A stretch of DNA of 64,000 bases from Chloroflexota bacterium (lineage in GTDB: Bacteria; Chloroflexota; Anaerolineae; UBA4142). The notes beneath the pieces were generated by a model that was not told the origin of the DNA, did not search any database, and worked only from the letters and a program-made list of their open reading frames with translations. The stretch lies in the NCBI GenBank assembly GCA_016215025.1, contig JACRMI010000133.1, positions 1 to 64,000 of the forward strand, in the 5' to 3' direction. The position numbers and the translations under genes were made by a program. Positions 17,401 through 24,617 of the stretch are shown here, piece by piece. Within the stretch, counting starts at the first letter, position 1, and each line of letters begins with the position of its first letter.

Positions 17401-17637
17401 GCTGGGGCGTGTGCACCCGTAACCATGATCGGAGGTGCCGCGGCAGAGAACGCAATCGTGTGTGGGGAACATAAAACCCAACTGTGCAACGCGTCCTCCC
17501 AGCCCGTGAGACGATTCGACTAGTTTCACACGGATACCGGCTTCGGCCAGATCAACTGCAGCGCGCATTCCTGCGACGCCCCCGCCTAGCACCATAACGG
17601 TAGCCGTTTGTTTTTCAGAATGATGGTTCGTAATCAC
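14449..17637 (-). CDS. hdrA: HdrA-like protein with two HdrA units
   Basis: A 1062-residue HdrA-type flavoprotein. It has a first FAD motif GGGVAG near residue 20, ferredoxin CTNCGRCAEICP near 128 and CDDCHRCAQVCP near 175, then CIGSRDQTH and YCSSICC. A second unit begins VFVCSCGD near 480 with FAD motif GGGVSGMS near 625. It ends with two [4Fe-4S] motifs, CVGCLTCTRTCP near 985 and CQGCGTCTGECP near 1022. The N-terminal Cys motif is unusual: THDCVLCRGTSDHGYGC instead of the common short form. It aligns with the neighbouring hdrA-gltD but has no GltD insertion. Near residue 850 a word repeat is read in frame. It is the first hdr gene of the operon, right after an inverted repeat and the Rrf2 gene. 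Confidence 0.9.
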   Translation of the reverse strand: MITNHHSEKQTATVMVLGGGVAGMRAAVDLAEAGIRVKLVESSHGLGGRVAQLGFMFPTHDCVLCRGTSDHGYGCTRPSISPAFLEHNLHPNIEVWTNTQVLDASGEAGDFTISLRRFPRYVDPDRCTNCGRCAEICPVEKPRGFEAGLTKRRAAYKVAPRAIPNSYVIDRGPYCDDCHRCAQVCPTCAIDLNESVHDEDVHVDALILAVGHQLYDPHHNEEFGYGRYANVITSMEYERLASRSGPTEGLVTRPSDSTPPKKIAWLQCIGSRDQTHPYCSSICCMYATKEAMLAKQRIPGVECRIFTMDERAFNKEYTAYLQQARDKYKIDFTRCRLSGLKEDPQTKNLVAQFVTEDGTRHQDTFDLVVLSVGMEPPAQATAIAKRLGIHLNAYGFCETDKFAPLQTNRSGVFVCGAFQSPKEIAESIIDASGAATEVMRLLSHKIGNAPHSRQYPFLARNGEFPPERDVANEPARTAVFVCSCGDAISQVVNTDALTAYAEKLPNVVYAAQVSYLCMAEGQARLRHAIEERGANRVVVAACSHRTHESLFQRVVREAALNPNLIEMANIREHCAWAHRKNPSGATRKAEELVRMAAARATKLVPVYKEGIVPTSRALIIGGGVSGMSAALAIADTGYQVTLVERNETLGGNLNNLYFTAEGGNPQRLMRDLINRVVGHNRIQVFLRSQVVKHQGSVGRFQSVISTHVKGATRPVNTPVEHGVTIVATGGQEHHGEHYLLGKDPRVISQHQLEEQIVNVPERIADLKQVVMIQCAREADKPEYCSRICCTNTMKNATRIKMLNPNCEVIVLFKNIITYGFREQYYTEARRRGVLFVRYTDETQPKVEIRDERGEMKEWGDTPSDISLTSLQVTAHEPILKKELGLNPDLLVISTQVTPADGTPQLAELLHVPLSSEGFYLEAHLKMRPMDFMEEGIFIAGMAHYPKFIEESISHALAAAGRAITILSQEPLYIGGVVAQVDQSKCVGCLTCTRTCPFGIPRIDPKAVGNGSIVGAAWIDPAKCQGCGTCTGECPATAIQLVNYRDEQIMLKETAGLGAWVPA
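15066..15105. repeat. word repeat inside hdrA, TTTCATCTCT words
   Basis: CTTTCATCTCTCCT and further TTTCATCTCTG copies lie in the hdrA frame. The position matches the loop of the other HdrA that also contains a word repeat (8795-8865). Confidence 0.65.
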
Positions 17638-17652
17638 ATGACCCTCAGCTCT

Positions 17653-17714
17653 CTGTCATTTCGAGCGAAGCGAAATTTCTCCTCACGAACGCTTTGCGGT
17701 TCGTCGAAATGACA
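17653..17714. repeat. dispersed inverted repeat TGTCATTTCGAG...
   Basis: The arms TGTCATTTCGA and TCGAAATGACA enclose GCGAAGCGAAATTTCTCC-type sequence. It lies between the Rrf2 gene and hdrA and could form a strong hairpin. Confidence 0.75.
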
Positions 17715-17724
17715 GTCTGAGCAG

Positions 17725-18153
17725 TTAAGATTTATTTTCCGACGCGACACGCCGTTGGTGCGCGACGAGATCGACCAAGCGCGTCTGCGCCAGTGTTTCA
17801 TTCAGTTTGGTTTGGGCGTTGCACCACACATCGAGCAAGACACAATCCTTGCTTTGATGGCACTGAATCGGATCGATGGAGCAGAGATTGAGCGTCAAGG
17901 GACCGTCGATCGCTTCAATGATTTGGAGTAACGTTATTTGATCCGCCGGCACGGCGAGGGTCACTCCCCCACTCGCTCCCAGCGATGTTTGCAATAAACC
18001 TGCGCGCGCGAGTCGTGGCACGATCTTGGCTAAAAAATGAGCGGGGATGCTTTGTCGCTCTGCAATCTCCGCCACAACCAAACGATTGGTAGGAGATTGC
18101 AGAGCGACATCCAACATCGCCCGCACACCATAGTCTGCCCGTCGACTCAACAT
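17725..18153 (-). CDS. Rrf2-family (IscR-like) Fe-S transcription regulator
   Basis: A 142-residue winged-helix Rrf2 protein. The N-terminus (SRRADYGVRAMLDVA) and the helix region PAHFLAKIVPRLARAGLL are typical, and Cys91, Cys98 and Cys104 match the three Cys of IscR/NsrR that hold a [2Fe-2S] cluster; a fourth Cys lies at 111. It stands directly upstream of the hdr-met block and downstream of folD, so it may control the pathway in response to redox or Fe-S status (inference). Its own promoter shows a TATAAT box flanked by two GAC-N7-GTC sites, consistent with autoregulation. Confidence 0.88.
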   Translation of the reverse strand: MLSRRADYGVRAMLDVALQSPTNRLVVAEIAERQSIPAHFLAKIVPRLARAGLLQTSLGASGGVTLAVPADQITLLQIIEAIDGPLTLNLCSIDPIQCHQSKDCVLLDVWCNAQTKLNETLAQTRLVDLVAHQRRVASENKS

Positions 18154-18180
18154 CGCGATCCTCGCGTAAGAGAGAAATCA

Positions 18181-18214
18181 GACCTTTCTAGTCCGATTAT
18201 AGACCGGAGGAGTC
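18181..18214 (-). promoter_or_regulatory. TATAAT promoter with two candidate Rrf2 operators
   Basis: On the minus strand a perfect TATAAT (18196-18201) lies between two sites of the form GAC-N7-GTC (18202-18214 and 18181-18193), each within a GGAC...GGTC context. They sit 30-60 bases upstream of the Rrf2 start codon. No clear -35 box is visible, as is common for regulated promoters. Confidence 0.5.
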
Positions 18215-18295
18215 CGATTCGGGTTGCCTGAAAGTCAAAATACGGTCAAAAACCTTGTGGAGACGTTCGCGAAGCGTGCAACGTCTCTACATTTA

Positions 18296-19210
18296 TCACA
18301 ACAACCCAAACGCGTGCTTGGCACCCCGCAATGTGTTCTTCATCAACATCGCGATGGTCATCGGTCCAACCCCGCCGGGTACGGGCGTAATTGCCGCAGC
18401 GACTTCTTTCACTGCGTCGAAATCTACATCGCCGACGAGTTTCTGCTTCGGCTTGCCGGTCTTTTCGCTGATGGCAGGTGTGCCGTCAGGATTCAACACC
18501 GGAATCCCATTGACGCCAACGTCGATGACGTACGCGCCGGGCTTGACCATGTCAGCGGTCACAAATTTCGGCTTGCCGATGGCGGCGACGACAATATCTG
18601 CCTCACGCACGACGCTAGCAATGTCTTTCGTCCGACTATGGCAAATCGTCACGGTGGCATCGCGACCAAGGAGCAACAACGATGCAGGCAAACCAACAAT
18701 GTTGCTGCGTCCCAAGACGACGGCGCGGCTGCCGCTAATTTTTGCGCCAATGCGATCAAGCAATTCGATGACGCCGGCGGGCGTGCAAGGCGCGAACAGT
18801 GGCTCACGATTTTTCATTCCCAGCTTGCCGACATTAACCGGATGGAAACCATCGACATCTTTGTTGATGTCCACTGCGCCAAGAATGATTTCTTCGTTAA
18901 TGTGCTTGGGCAACGGAAGCTGCACCAGAATGCCATGCACTTGAGGATCGGCGCTGAGTTTATGAATCAACGCCAGCAGTTCTTCTTGCGAAACAGTTTC
19001 GGGTAATTCATTGTGGAACGATTCGATGCCAAGTTCCGCGCACGATTGGCGTTTCGATGTGACGTAGCTCACGCTATCCGGACGCGCGCCAACAAGCACG
19101 GTCGCAAGACCTGGCACGAGACCTTTCTCGCGCAATTTTGCCACTTCAATTTTCACATCATTGCGGACGGCGGCGGCGACGGCTTTACCGTCGATGATTT
19201 GTGCGGTCAT
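18296..19210 (-). CDS. folD: methylene-THF dehydrogenase / methenyl-THF cyclohydrolase
   Basis: FolD, 304 residues, catalyses two steps of the methyl branch, between formyl-THF and methylene-THF. It has the catalytic YVTSKRQSC segment (Tyr and Lys near residues 49-53), the ILVQLPLP motif near 95, the nucleotide-binding VVLGRSNIVGLP near 165, and the C-terminal PVPGGVGPMT. ATG follows AAGGAG. It is slightly longer than E. coli FolD owing to an insertion near residue 240 (PDGTPAISEKTGKPKQ). The neighbours are a thioredoxin-reductase-like gene upstream and the Rrf2 regulator downstream. Confidence 0.95.
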   Translation of the reverse strand: MTAQIIDGKAVAAAVRNDVKIEVAKLREKGLVPGLATVLVGARPDSVSYVTSKRQSCAELGIESFHNELPETVSQEELLALIHKLSADPQVHGILVQLPLPKHINEEIILGAVDINKDVDGFHPVNVGKLGMKNREPLFAPCTPAGVIELLDRIGAKISGSRAVVLGRSNIVGLPASLLLLGRDATVTICHSRTKDIASVVREADIVVAAIGKPKFVTADMVKPGAYVIDVGVNGIPVLNPDGTPAISEKTGKPKQKLVGDVDFDAVKEVAAAITPVPGGVGPMTIAMLMKNTLRGAKHAFGLL

Positions 19211-19221
19211 AGTTCTCCTTC

Positions 19222-19290
19222 AATAGTCAGAATTCAGCAGTCAGTAGCCAGTAGCAGATTTTAGTCTGACTACTGACTACTGGATACTGT
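19222..19290. repeat. word-repeat hairpin, GTCAGTAGCCAG words
   Basis: CAGCAGTCAGTAGCCAGTAG words face GACTACTGACTACTGG words in the gap between the flavoprotein gene and folD. Confidence 0.8.
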
Positions 19291-20175
19291 TTACTGGTTT
19301 AGTAGATATTCGTATGCGCTCAGCGAGGCTTTAGCGCCTTCGCCAATAGCCACCAACACTTGTTCGATGAACACGTCGGTGACATCGCCGGCAGCGAAAA
19401 TGCCGGGGCGCGAGGTAGCACACTTGCTGTTGACGACGATTCGTCCGTTGGCGTCCGTGATGCCAAGTCCTTCCGCCACCTTAGAACCAGCGGTCAAACC
19501 CACTTCGATGAACAGGCCATCGACCTTGATTTCTTTGCCATCGACGGCAATGCCCGTGACGAATTGATCGCCATGAACTTCTTTCAGCGCGCCTTCGTAC
19601 ACTTTGACTTTGGGATTCTCTTTCAACTTTTTGCCGAACGCCGAATCGCTTTCCCCCTTGTCCGGCAAGATCAAGTGCACTTGCTTGGCGATGGATGCCA
19701 TTTCGGCGGCGGCTTGCAGCGCGCGCATGTTGCTGCCGACAATCGCCGGCTCGCGTTCGATGAAGAGTTGTGCGTGGCTGATCGCCGAATAGGACAGACC
19801 CTTGCCGATCAATTTCTTTTCGCCGGGCACATCCAAACGTTTCGGCTGCGCGCCGGTGGCGATGATGAGCGCCTTGGCTTCGAATCGTTTGTTACTCTGC
19901 GTCAACACCGCAAAGTGTTTATCTTCGGGAACGATCTTGCTCACGCGATCGATTTGATGCGCAAAGTTGAGATATTCGAGTTGGCGTTTGAATTTTTCGA
20001 TCAACTCGCCACCTCGAATGACTTCGTGACCTTCATAACCCTGTGCTTGGAAACCGTACGACGTTTTGCCGCCGAGGTCTTCGCTGATGACAAGGGTTTC
20101 CAGTCGTTTGTTTAATGCATACACTGCAGCGGTCAAACCCGCAGGCCCGCCGCCGATGATGATCAGGTCGTACAT
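19291..20175 (-). CDS. thioredoxin-reductase-like flavoprotein without CxxC
   Basis: A 294-residue FAD/NAD(P)-binding protein of the thioredoxin reductase fold, with N-terminal GGGPAGLTAA, ATGAQPKRL near 108 and C-terminal GIFAAGDVTD near 258. The redox-active CxxC that normally follows the GxSYSA region is replaced by SAISHA, so the protein cannot act as a standard disulfide reductase. A ferredoxin- or NAD(P)-linked flavin role, as in ferredoxin-NADP reductase relatives, is possible. Its second pyridine-nucleotide region (PAIVGSNMRALQAA) also departs from the usual GxGxxA pattern. It lies between malic enzyme and folD on the same strand. Function unknown. Confidence 0.75.
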   Translation of the reverse strand: MYDLIIIGGGPAGLTAAVYALNKRLETLVISEDLGGKTSYGFQAQGYEGHEVIRGGELIEKFKRQLEYLNFAHQIDRVSKIVPEDKHFAVLTQSNKRFEAKALIIATGAQPKRLDVPGEKKLIGKGLSYSAISHAQLFIEREPAIVGSNMRALQAAAEMASIAKQVHLILPDKGESDSAFGKKLKENPKVKVYEGALKEVHGDQFVTGIAVDGKEIKVDGLFIEVGLTAGSKVAEGLGITDANGRIVVNSKCATSRPGIFAAGDVTDVFIEQVLVAIGEGAKASLSAYEYLLNQ

Positions 20176-20265
20176 AGCATTCTCCTTTGAGTATGGTTCG
20201 TAGTGCGCGATTTATCGCGCATTGCTACGAACAAGATTCATCTGATCGATACAGCCAGCCGATGA

Positions 20266-21744
20266 TTAACGTTTTTTCTTGGCGGCAGATTTCTTGGCCG
20301 CTTTTTTCGGCTGCGCTTTGGCTTTGGGTTTTACGGCAGTCGCTTTGACTACCGCTTTGAGTACCATTTTCGATGGCTTGGGGGCTTGGCTGCCCTTTGG
20401 TAACTCGATATAACCGGTTGCCATCGCATCCTGCACCATGCCCCGTCCGCGCATGATGATCTTCTTGGCGTATTCATACTCTTGCTGGAACGTGACATCG
20501 CAGATACGCGCAATGCCTTGCTCGATGGCTTTCATGGCGACGGCCGCCGCTTCGCGCGGGAACACATCAACATCGTCCATGGTCGGCATGATGTAATCGG
20601 CAGTCAGTCCTTTTTCTTCCGCCATCTTTGCCATTTCGACGGCAGCGGCAACGCACATTTCATCGGTGATGGTCTTGGCGCGCACATCGAGCGTACCACG
20701 GAAGATGCCGGGGAATCCAAGTGAATTGTTGACCTGGTTCGGGAAATCGGATCGACCAGTGGCGACGACGACCGCGCCGGCTTCCTTGGCGTCCCAGGGC
20801 CAAATCTCGGGAATGGGATTCGCGCAGGCAAACACGATGGCATCTTTCGCCATCGCCGAAATCCATTCTTTCTTGAGGACATCGGGACCAGGCGTAGAAA
20901 GCGCGATACAGACATCGACACCCTTGAGCGCTTGTTCGATTCCACCCGTGCGCCCTTCGGCGTTGGTGATGTTGCACAATTTCCACTTGTCAACGTACTC
21001 GGCTTTGCGCATTTCAATGTCAGTGCGACCTTTGTGGAGAATGCCTTTTGAATCGACCATCATGCATAGCGCAGGCGTTGCGCCGTACGAAAAGATCAAA
21101 CGGCTGATGGCGACGTTCGATGCGCCGGTGCCGATGAACGCAATTTTGACTTCGTCGATTTTCTTGCCGACGACTTTGAGAGCGTTGATCAAACCAGCCA
21201 GCGTAACCGTCGCCGTGCCCTGCTGATCGTCGTGCCAAATCGGGATTTCGCATTCAGCACGCAACGTGTCAAGAATGCGGAAGCATTTCGGATTCGAAAT
21301 GTCTTCGAGGTTGACACCACCGAGACCGGGTTGCAAAAGTTTCACCGTTTCGATAATTTTGTCAGGGTCTTTGGTGTCGAGCATGAGCGGGAACCCATCG
21401 ATGCCGCCCAAGTACTTGTAGAGCAGCGACTTGCCTTCCATCACCGGCATCCCGGCTTTCGGTCCGATGTCGCCCAGACCGAGGACGCGCGTGCCATCGC
21501 TCACGACAGCGACCGTGTTCCATTTGTTGGTGTGGTGGTAAACGAGTTCGGGGTCGGCTTGGATCGCCTTGCAGGGGGCAGCGACGCCGGGGGTGTACCA
21601 AATCGCAAAATCGTTGAGATCGCGGACACAACATTTCAGGGTCGTTTCGATCTTACCGCGATAAAAGGGATGCAGTTCCATCGCATCCGCTGCGGGCTTC
21701 TTCGCCTTGGCGAGTAATTCTTCTTTGGTCACTGGCTTTGCCAT
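20266..21744 (-). CDS. NAD(P)-dependent malic enzyme
   Basis: Oxidative decarboxylation of malate to pyruvate. The protein has about 492 residues: the malic domain with IWYTPGVAAPC near 50 and VSDGTRVLGLGDIGP near 85, then the NAD-binding domain with FIGTGASNVAISRL near 205 and FACANPIPEIWPWDA near 295. After the enzyme core, the last 45 or so residues are a Lys/Ala/Pro-rich tail (AKAQPKKAAKKSAAKKKR end) resembling histone-like tails, not part of the family. The ATG at 21744 is preferred over the ATG three codons earlier because of GGAGAG spacing. It lies between acsE and the flavoprotein gene. Confidence 0.92.
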   Translation of the reverse strand: MAKPVTKEELLAKAKKPAADAMELHPFYRGKIETTLKCCVRDLNDFAIWYTPGVAAPCKAIQADPELVYHHTNKWNTVAVVSDGTRVLGLGDIGPKAGMPVMEGKSLLYKYLGGIDGFPLMLDTKDPDKIIETVKLLQPGLGGVNLEDISNPKCFRILDTLRAECEIPIWHDDQQGTATVTLAGLINALKVVGKKIDEVKIAFIGTGASNVAISRLIFSYGATPALCMMVDSKGILHKGRTDIEMRKAEYVDKWKLCNITNAEGRTGGIEQALKGVDVCIALSTPGPDVLKKEWISAMAKDAIVFACANPIPEIWPWDAKEAGAVVVATGRSDFPNQVNNSLGFPGIFRGTLDVRAKTITDEMCVAAAVEMAKMAEEKGLTADYIMPTMDDVDVFPREAAAVAMKAIEQGIARICDVTFQQEYEYAKKIIMRGRGMVQDAMATGYIELPKGSQAPKPSKMVLKAVVKATAVKPKAKAQPKKAAKKSAAKKKR

Positions 21745-21766
21745 GTAAATCACTCTCCTTTGAGTT

Positions 21767-21838
21767 TCGTTCAGTAGTCAGATAGCAGTAGTCAGTCGCC
21801 AGATGATCTGACTACTGACTACTGTTTCCTGGCTACTA
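21767..21838. repeat. word-repeat hairpin, CAGTAGT/ACTACTG words
   Basis: CAGTAGTCAGATAGCAGTAG words face GACTACTGACTACTG words between acsE and malic enzyme. Confidence 0.8.
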
Positions 21839-21839
21839 G

Positions 21840-22766
21840 CTAGACGTTCAAGTACGCGTCAGCGTAGATGACTTTGTTGAGCAAAATCTGGATCGTCTTC
21901 CAGATTGCAGTCTGCTCTGGGTCTTTCATATCGACATCGTCCGGCGTGACTTCTTCGCCAGCGGCGGTGCGATCGTGCAAGGTCAATACCAATTTGCCAA
22001 CCGCAGATGATTCATCGCGATCTTCGACGATGCGAATGAACTCTTTCAGGTTTTGATCGAGCGGATCGGCAATTGCCATGTCCAAGCCGACTGCCATCAA
22101 CATGACCATGTAGGTGCGATTGATGAGCGGTCGCAATTCAGGCGGCACTTGATTGGATACATTCGAGAGACCGGCGTTGGTCAACAACGGCAAGCCCGAT
22201 TGTTTCAAGATGCGGACCGCTTCGACACATTGCGGCACAAATTCTTGGCAACCCTTGACCGTGAGGACGAGCGGATCGACGATGAGATGATCGAGGGGCA
22301 AGCCAACTTCTTCGCAGCGCGGAACCAATTTTTCGAGCGCGAGCGAAACGCGCGCTTCGGCGCTGACCGGAATCCCTTCCTTCGCCATCGTCAAGCCGAT
22401 GATCTTGGTGCCATATTCGACGGCGACAGGTGGGACGGCTTCCAACCGTTCCGCTTCAGCGGAGGTCGAATTGATGATGGCTTTGCCGCGTGGAATCTTT
22501 TTCAAGCCCGCTTTGATCGCTTCAAGATTCGTCGTGTCGAGCGACAGCGTAAAGTCTTGACCGACCGCTTCTTGCACAACTTCGACCAACCAGGGAACCA
22601 CTTCGGTTCCGGCTTTTTTCTGCGGCCCCACGTTTAGATCGAGTGCCTTGGCGCCGTTCTGAACTTGCTTGCGCGCGAGATCGACAAAGAACGCGCCATC
22701 ACGAGCTGCAATCGCTTCCTTGACTTTGGGGGAAATGATGTGAATGTTCTCACCGATAATGTACAT
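21840..22766 (-). CDS. acsE: methyl-THF:corrinoid Fe-S protein methyltransferase
   Basis: A 308-residue pterin-binding TIM-barrel protein that moves the methyl group from methyl-THF to the cobalt of the AcsCD corrinoid protein. It has IIGENIHI at the N-terminus, ALDLNVGP near 42, LSLDTTN near 75, INSTSAE near 97, and LTNAGLSN near 200, matching AcsE. It is longer than the Moorella enzyme (262) owing to a C-terminal extension. ATG follows GGAGGAG. It sits between RACo and malic enzyme with two small genes upstream, within the CODH/ACS gene cluster. Confidence 0.93.
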   Translation of the reverse strand: MYIIGENIHIISPKVKEAIAARDGAFFVDLARKQVQNGAKALDLNVGPQKKAGTEVVPWLVEVVQEAVGQDFTLSLDTTNLEAIKAGLKKIPRGKAIINSTSAEAERLEAVPPVAVEYGTKIIGLTMAKEGIPVSAEARVSLALEKLVPRCEEVGLPLDHLIVDPLVLTVKGCQEFVPQCVEAVRILKQSGLPLLTNAGLSNVSNQVPPELRPLINRTYMVMLMAVGLDMAIADPLDQNLKEFIRIVEDRDESSAVGKLVLTLHDRTAAGEEVTPDDVDMKDPEQTAIWKTIQILLNKVIYADAYLNV

Positions 22767-22794
22767 TTGCTCCTCCTCTGGAGTAGAGTCTCAA

Positions 22795-22835
22795 TTTGTC
22801 ATTTGTCATTGTTAATTTATAATTGTTCATCTGCC
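22795..22835. repeat. word-repeat element, TTTGTCATTTGTCATTG words
   Basis: Short ATTTGTCATTTGTCATTG words and an AATTTATAATTG segment lie between the P-loop gene and acsE. Confidence 0.5.
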
Positions 22836-22858
22836 AAACCACTTGACGTTCCACGGGT

Positions 22859-23575
22859 TTACTGCTGTGCAATTCTCCAAAGCCGTCCCAGTGCTTCTTG
22901 CAACGCTGCGCCGAGTTTTACCGGCTCGTCGGTCTTTTCGGGTTCGTTTTGGAATACGACAAAGGGAACGCGATGCCCTTTGATATTCATCCTGCCTTCC
23001 GTCTGACCACCGGACAATTTGTCCCAATCGTTTGTCTTGTAATACGACTCCATCTTGTCGTCGGACAACGAGTGATACAAAATTGAATCCTCTTGCCCTA
23101 GCTTGGCGCGTCGTCGATTGCGCCGCAGCGATTCTTCGTACGAAACGCTGACGTAAACGATCACCGCCCGCTTGAGGATGTCGTCGGACAGGTACGAGAA
23201 TGCTTCGCCAAACCCGTTCTCACCACCGCGCGCAAATTCGATCAAGGTCGTATGCGCGCAAAAATGATTGGCGTCTTTCGCGATTATCTTTTCAAAAGCC
23301 AGATTGATCTTGCCAATCAAGAAATTCCACACGAACGGATCGAGAAAGTAGAACTTGGAATCGGTATTCCGCCGCGAGCGTCCCAATCGCTCCCAAACAA
23401 GATCATCCTCAAAGATTTGCCACACCCACAGAAAATCGTCGATCTCGTCGAAAGGAGCGATGTGAAGTTTAGCGCAGCGTTCGCCATCGGGCAAGTGTTT
23501 GAGATAATCGATGACTTCGCTCTTGCCCGCGGCGGGGCGTCCGATAAGGATGATGACGGGAAAAGTATTCGGCAT
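22859..23575 (-). CDS. P-loop kinase-like protein
   Basis: A 238-residue protein with an N-terminal Walker A motif GRPAAGKS near residue 12 and a predicted mononucleotide kinase fold; Arg-rich RNRRRAK near 155 could be a lid. I do not recognise a specific family. It lies between acsE and a GNAT gene, co-oriented with the pathway, but nothing ties its function to it. ATG at 23575 is chosen; a TTG one codon earlier is also possible. Confidence 0.6.
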   Translation of the reverse strand: MPNTFPVIILIGRPAAGKSEVIDYLKHLPDGERCAKLHIAPFDEIDDFLWVWQIFEDDLVWERLGRSRRNTDSKFYFLDPFVWNFLIGKINLAFEKIIAKDANHFCAHTTLIEFARGGENGFGEAFSYLSDDILKRAVIVYVSVSYEESLRRNRRRAKLGQEDSILYHSLSDDKMESYYKTNDWDKLSGGQTEGRMNIKGHRVPFVVFQNEPEKTDEPVKLGAALQEALGRLWRIAQQ

Positions 23576-23580
23576 CAAGT

Positions 23581-23649
23581 CTCGTAGTCTCTTAGTCGGT
23601 TGGTCAGTTAGTCAAACAGTTCGGACTGTCCGACTACCTGACTACACGA
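23581..23649. repeat. word-repeat hairpin, TAGTC/GACTA words
   Basis: GTAGTCTCTTAGTCGG words face CCGACTACCTGACTAC words between two small genes. Confidence 0.8.
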
Positions 23650-24150
23650 CTATAGAAACAATTCCATCAATATTTCATCATCGAACTTGCCGTCGATTTT
23701 GACTTGGCGCGCGAAACGCCCGCATTCTATGAAACCTAGTCCCGCATAAAATTTCTGCGCGCTCGTGTTGCTCGCACGGACAAAGATGACGAGCTTTTCA
23801 TAGCCATGCGCCTTTGCAAACGCGAGTGTGTGCTGCGCCAACGCATTGCCTACGCCATGCTTGCGCCACGCTGACAAAGCAAATGTGCCAAGCTGCCCAA
23901 CGTGGTCCATCGAGTGAATGGAACGCGCCCACAGATCAAGCGATTGAAAGCCGATCACGCTGCCATCAATCTCGGCAAGGAATACGCCTTCGCGTTCCGA
24001 CAGCGATTGGATGTACGCGCGCTCTTCTTCTATTGTAAACGGCTTGTCAATGGCTGAATAGATTTTCTCGGCGGCGATAACTTGCCAGATGGAATTGATG
24101 CTTGCCGCATCGTCAGGCGTTGCGCGGCGGATGAGAATTTGTTCTGACAT
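23650..24150 (-). CDS. GNAT family N-acetyltransferase
   Basis: A 166-residue single-domain acetyltransferase. The acetyl-CoA site is visible as SAWRKHGVGNALAQ near residue 95, and the C-terminal FYAGLGFIECG strand is typical. The ATG at 24150 gives the conserved MSEQILIRRATPDDA start; the upstream codons are repeat DNA. Substrate is unknown; it is a short accessory gene in the gap between acsE and the RACo gene. Confidence 0.75.
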   Translation of the reverse strand: MSEQILIRRATPDDAASINSIWQVIAAEKIYSAIDKPFTIEEERAYIQSLSEREGVFLAEIDGSVIGFQSLDLWARSIHSMDHVGQLGTFALSAWRKHGVGNALAQHTLAFAKAHGYEKLVIFVRASNTSAQKFYAGLGFIECGRFARQVKIDGKFDDEILMELFL

Positions 24151-24156
24151 TTTATA

Positions 24157-24222
24157 TCTACCACGAAGACACAAAGGCACAAAGAAGAGAATATTTTTTG
24201 TGTCTTGGCGTCTTTGTGGTTT
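24157..24222. repeat. word-repeat hairpin, CACAAAG/CTTTGTG words
   Basis: CACGAAGACACAAAGGCAC words face TTGTGTCTTGGCGTCTTTG words, forming an imperfect hairpin. Confidence 0.75.
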
Positions 24223-24224
24223 GA

Positions 24225-24596
24225 TTATTTTGGTGGCGTGAGTTCAATATAGACACGGTTATCGTTGCGATTCGCCATGCTAAACAATGACCACTGTAAG
24301 CCGTATTTCTTTTTGAGCAACTTTTCCGCCGCTCTCGCTTCGTCGCCTTGGAGAATTTTTGCCTGCGCTTGCAATGTGTCACCTAAACATTTCCCACGCA
24401 TATCGCACGGCGCAAGTTCGACCTTCGCATTGTTGCGAATTCGTTTAACTTTGCCTGCCGACGCATTGGTCGTCATCACCAAGCGATTGTTATCTTGCGC
24501 GAACCAAACGGCGGTTGAAACACCTGCACCCGATTTGCGAAAGGTCGTGAGATTTATGAATTGAGCGTTCTTAAGATTGGTAAAGTGACTTTGCAT
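24225..24596 (-). CDS. PPOX-class flavin / F420 oxidoreductase family protein
   Basis: A 123-residue split-barrel protein of the pyridoxamine phosphate oxidase-like group. Visible marks are AVWFAQDNNRLVMTT near 30-44 and ASAGKVKRIRNNAKVEL near 46-62, as in TIGR-type PPOX F420-dependent enzymes. Cofactor (FMN, F420 or haem) cannot be told from sequence. The ATG lies in a word repeat and no ribosome binding site is visible. Confidence 0.7.
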   Translation of the reverse strand: MQSHFTNLKNAQFINLTTFRKSGAGVSTAVWFAQDNNRLVMTTNASAGKVKRIRNNAKVELAPCDMRGKCLGDTLQAQAKILQGDEARAAEKLLKKKYGLQWSLFSMANRNDNRVYIELTPPK

Positions 24597-24597
24597 A

Positions 24598-24617
24598 GTC
24601 TGAATACTGAATACTGT
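24598..24617. repeat. word repeat, CTGAATACTG
   Basis: GAATACTGAATACTGTTTAC words fill the gap after the RACo stop and continue into the last codons of that gene (to about 24642). Confidence 0.7.
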
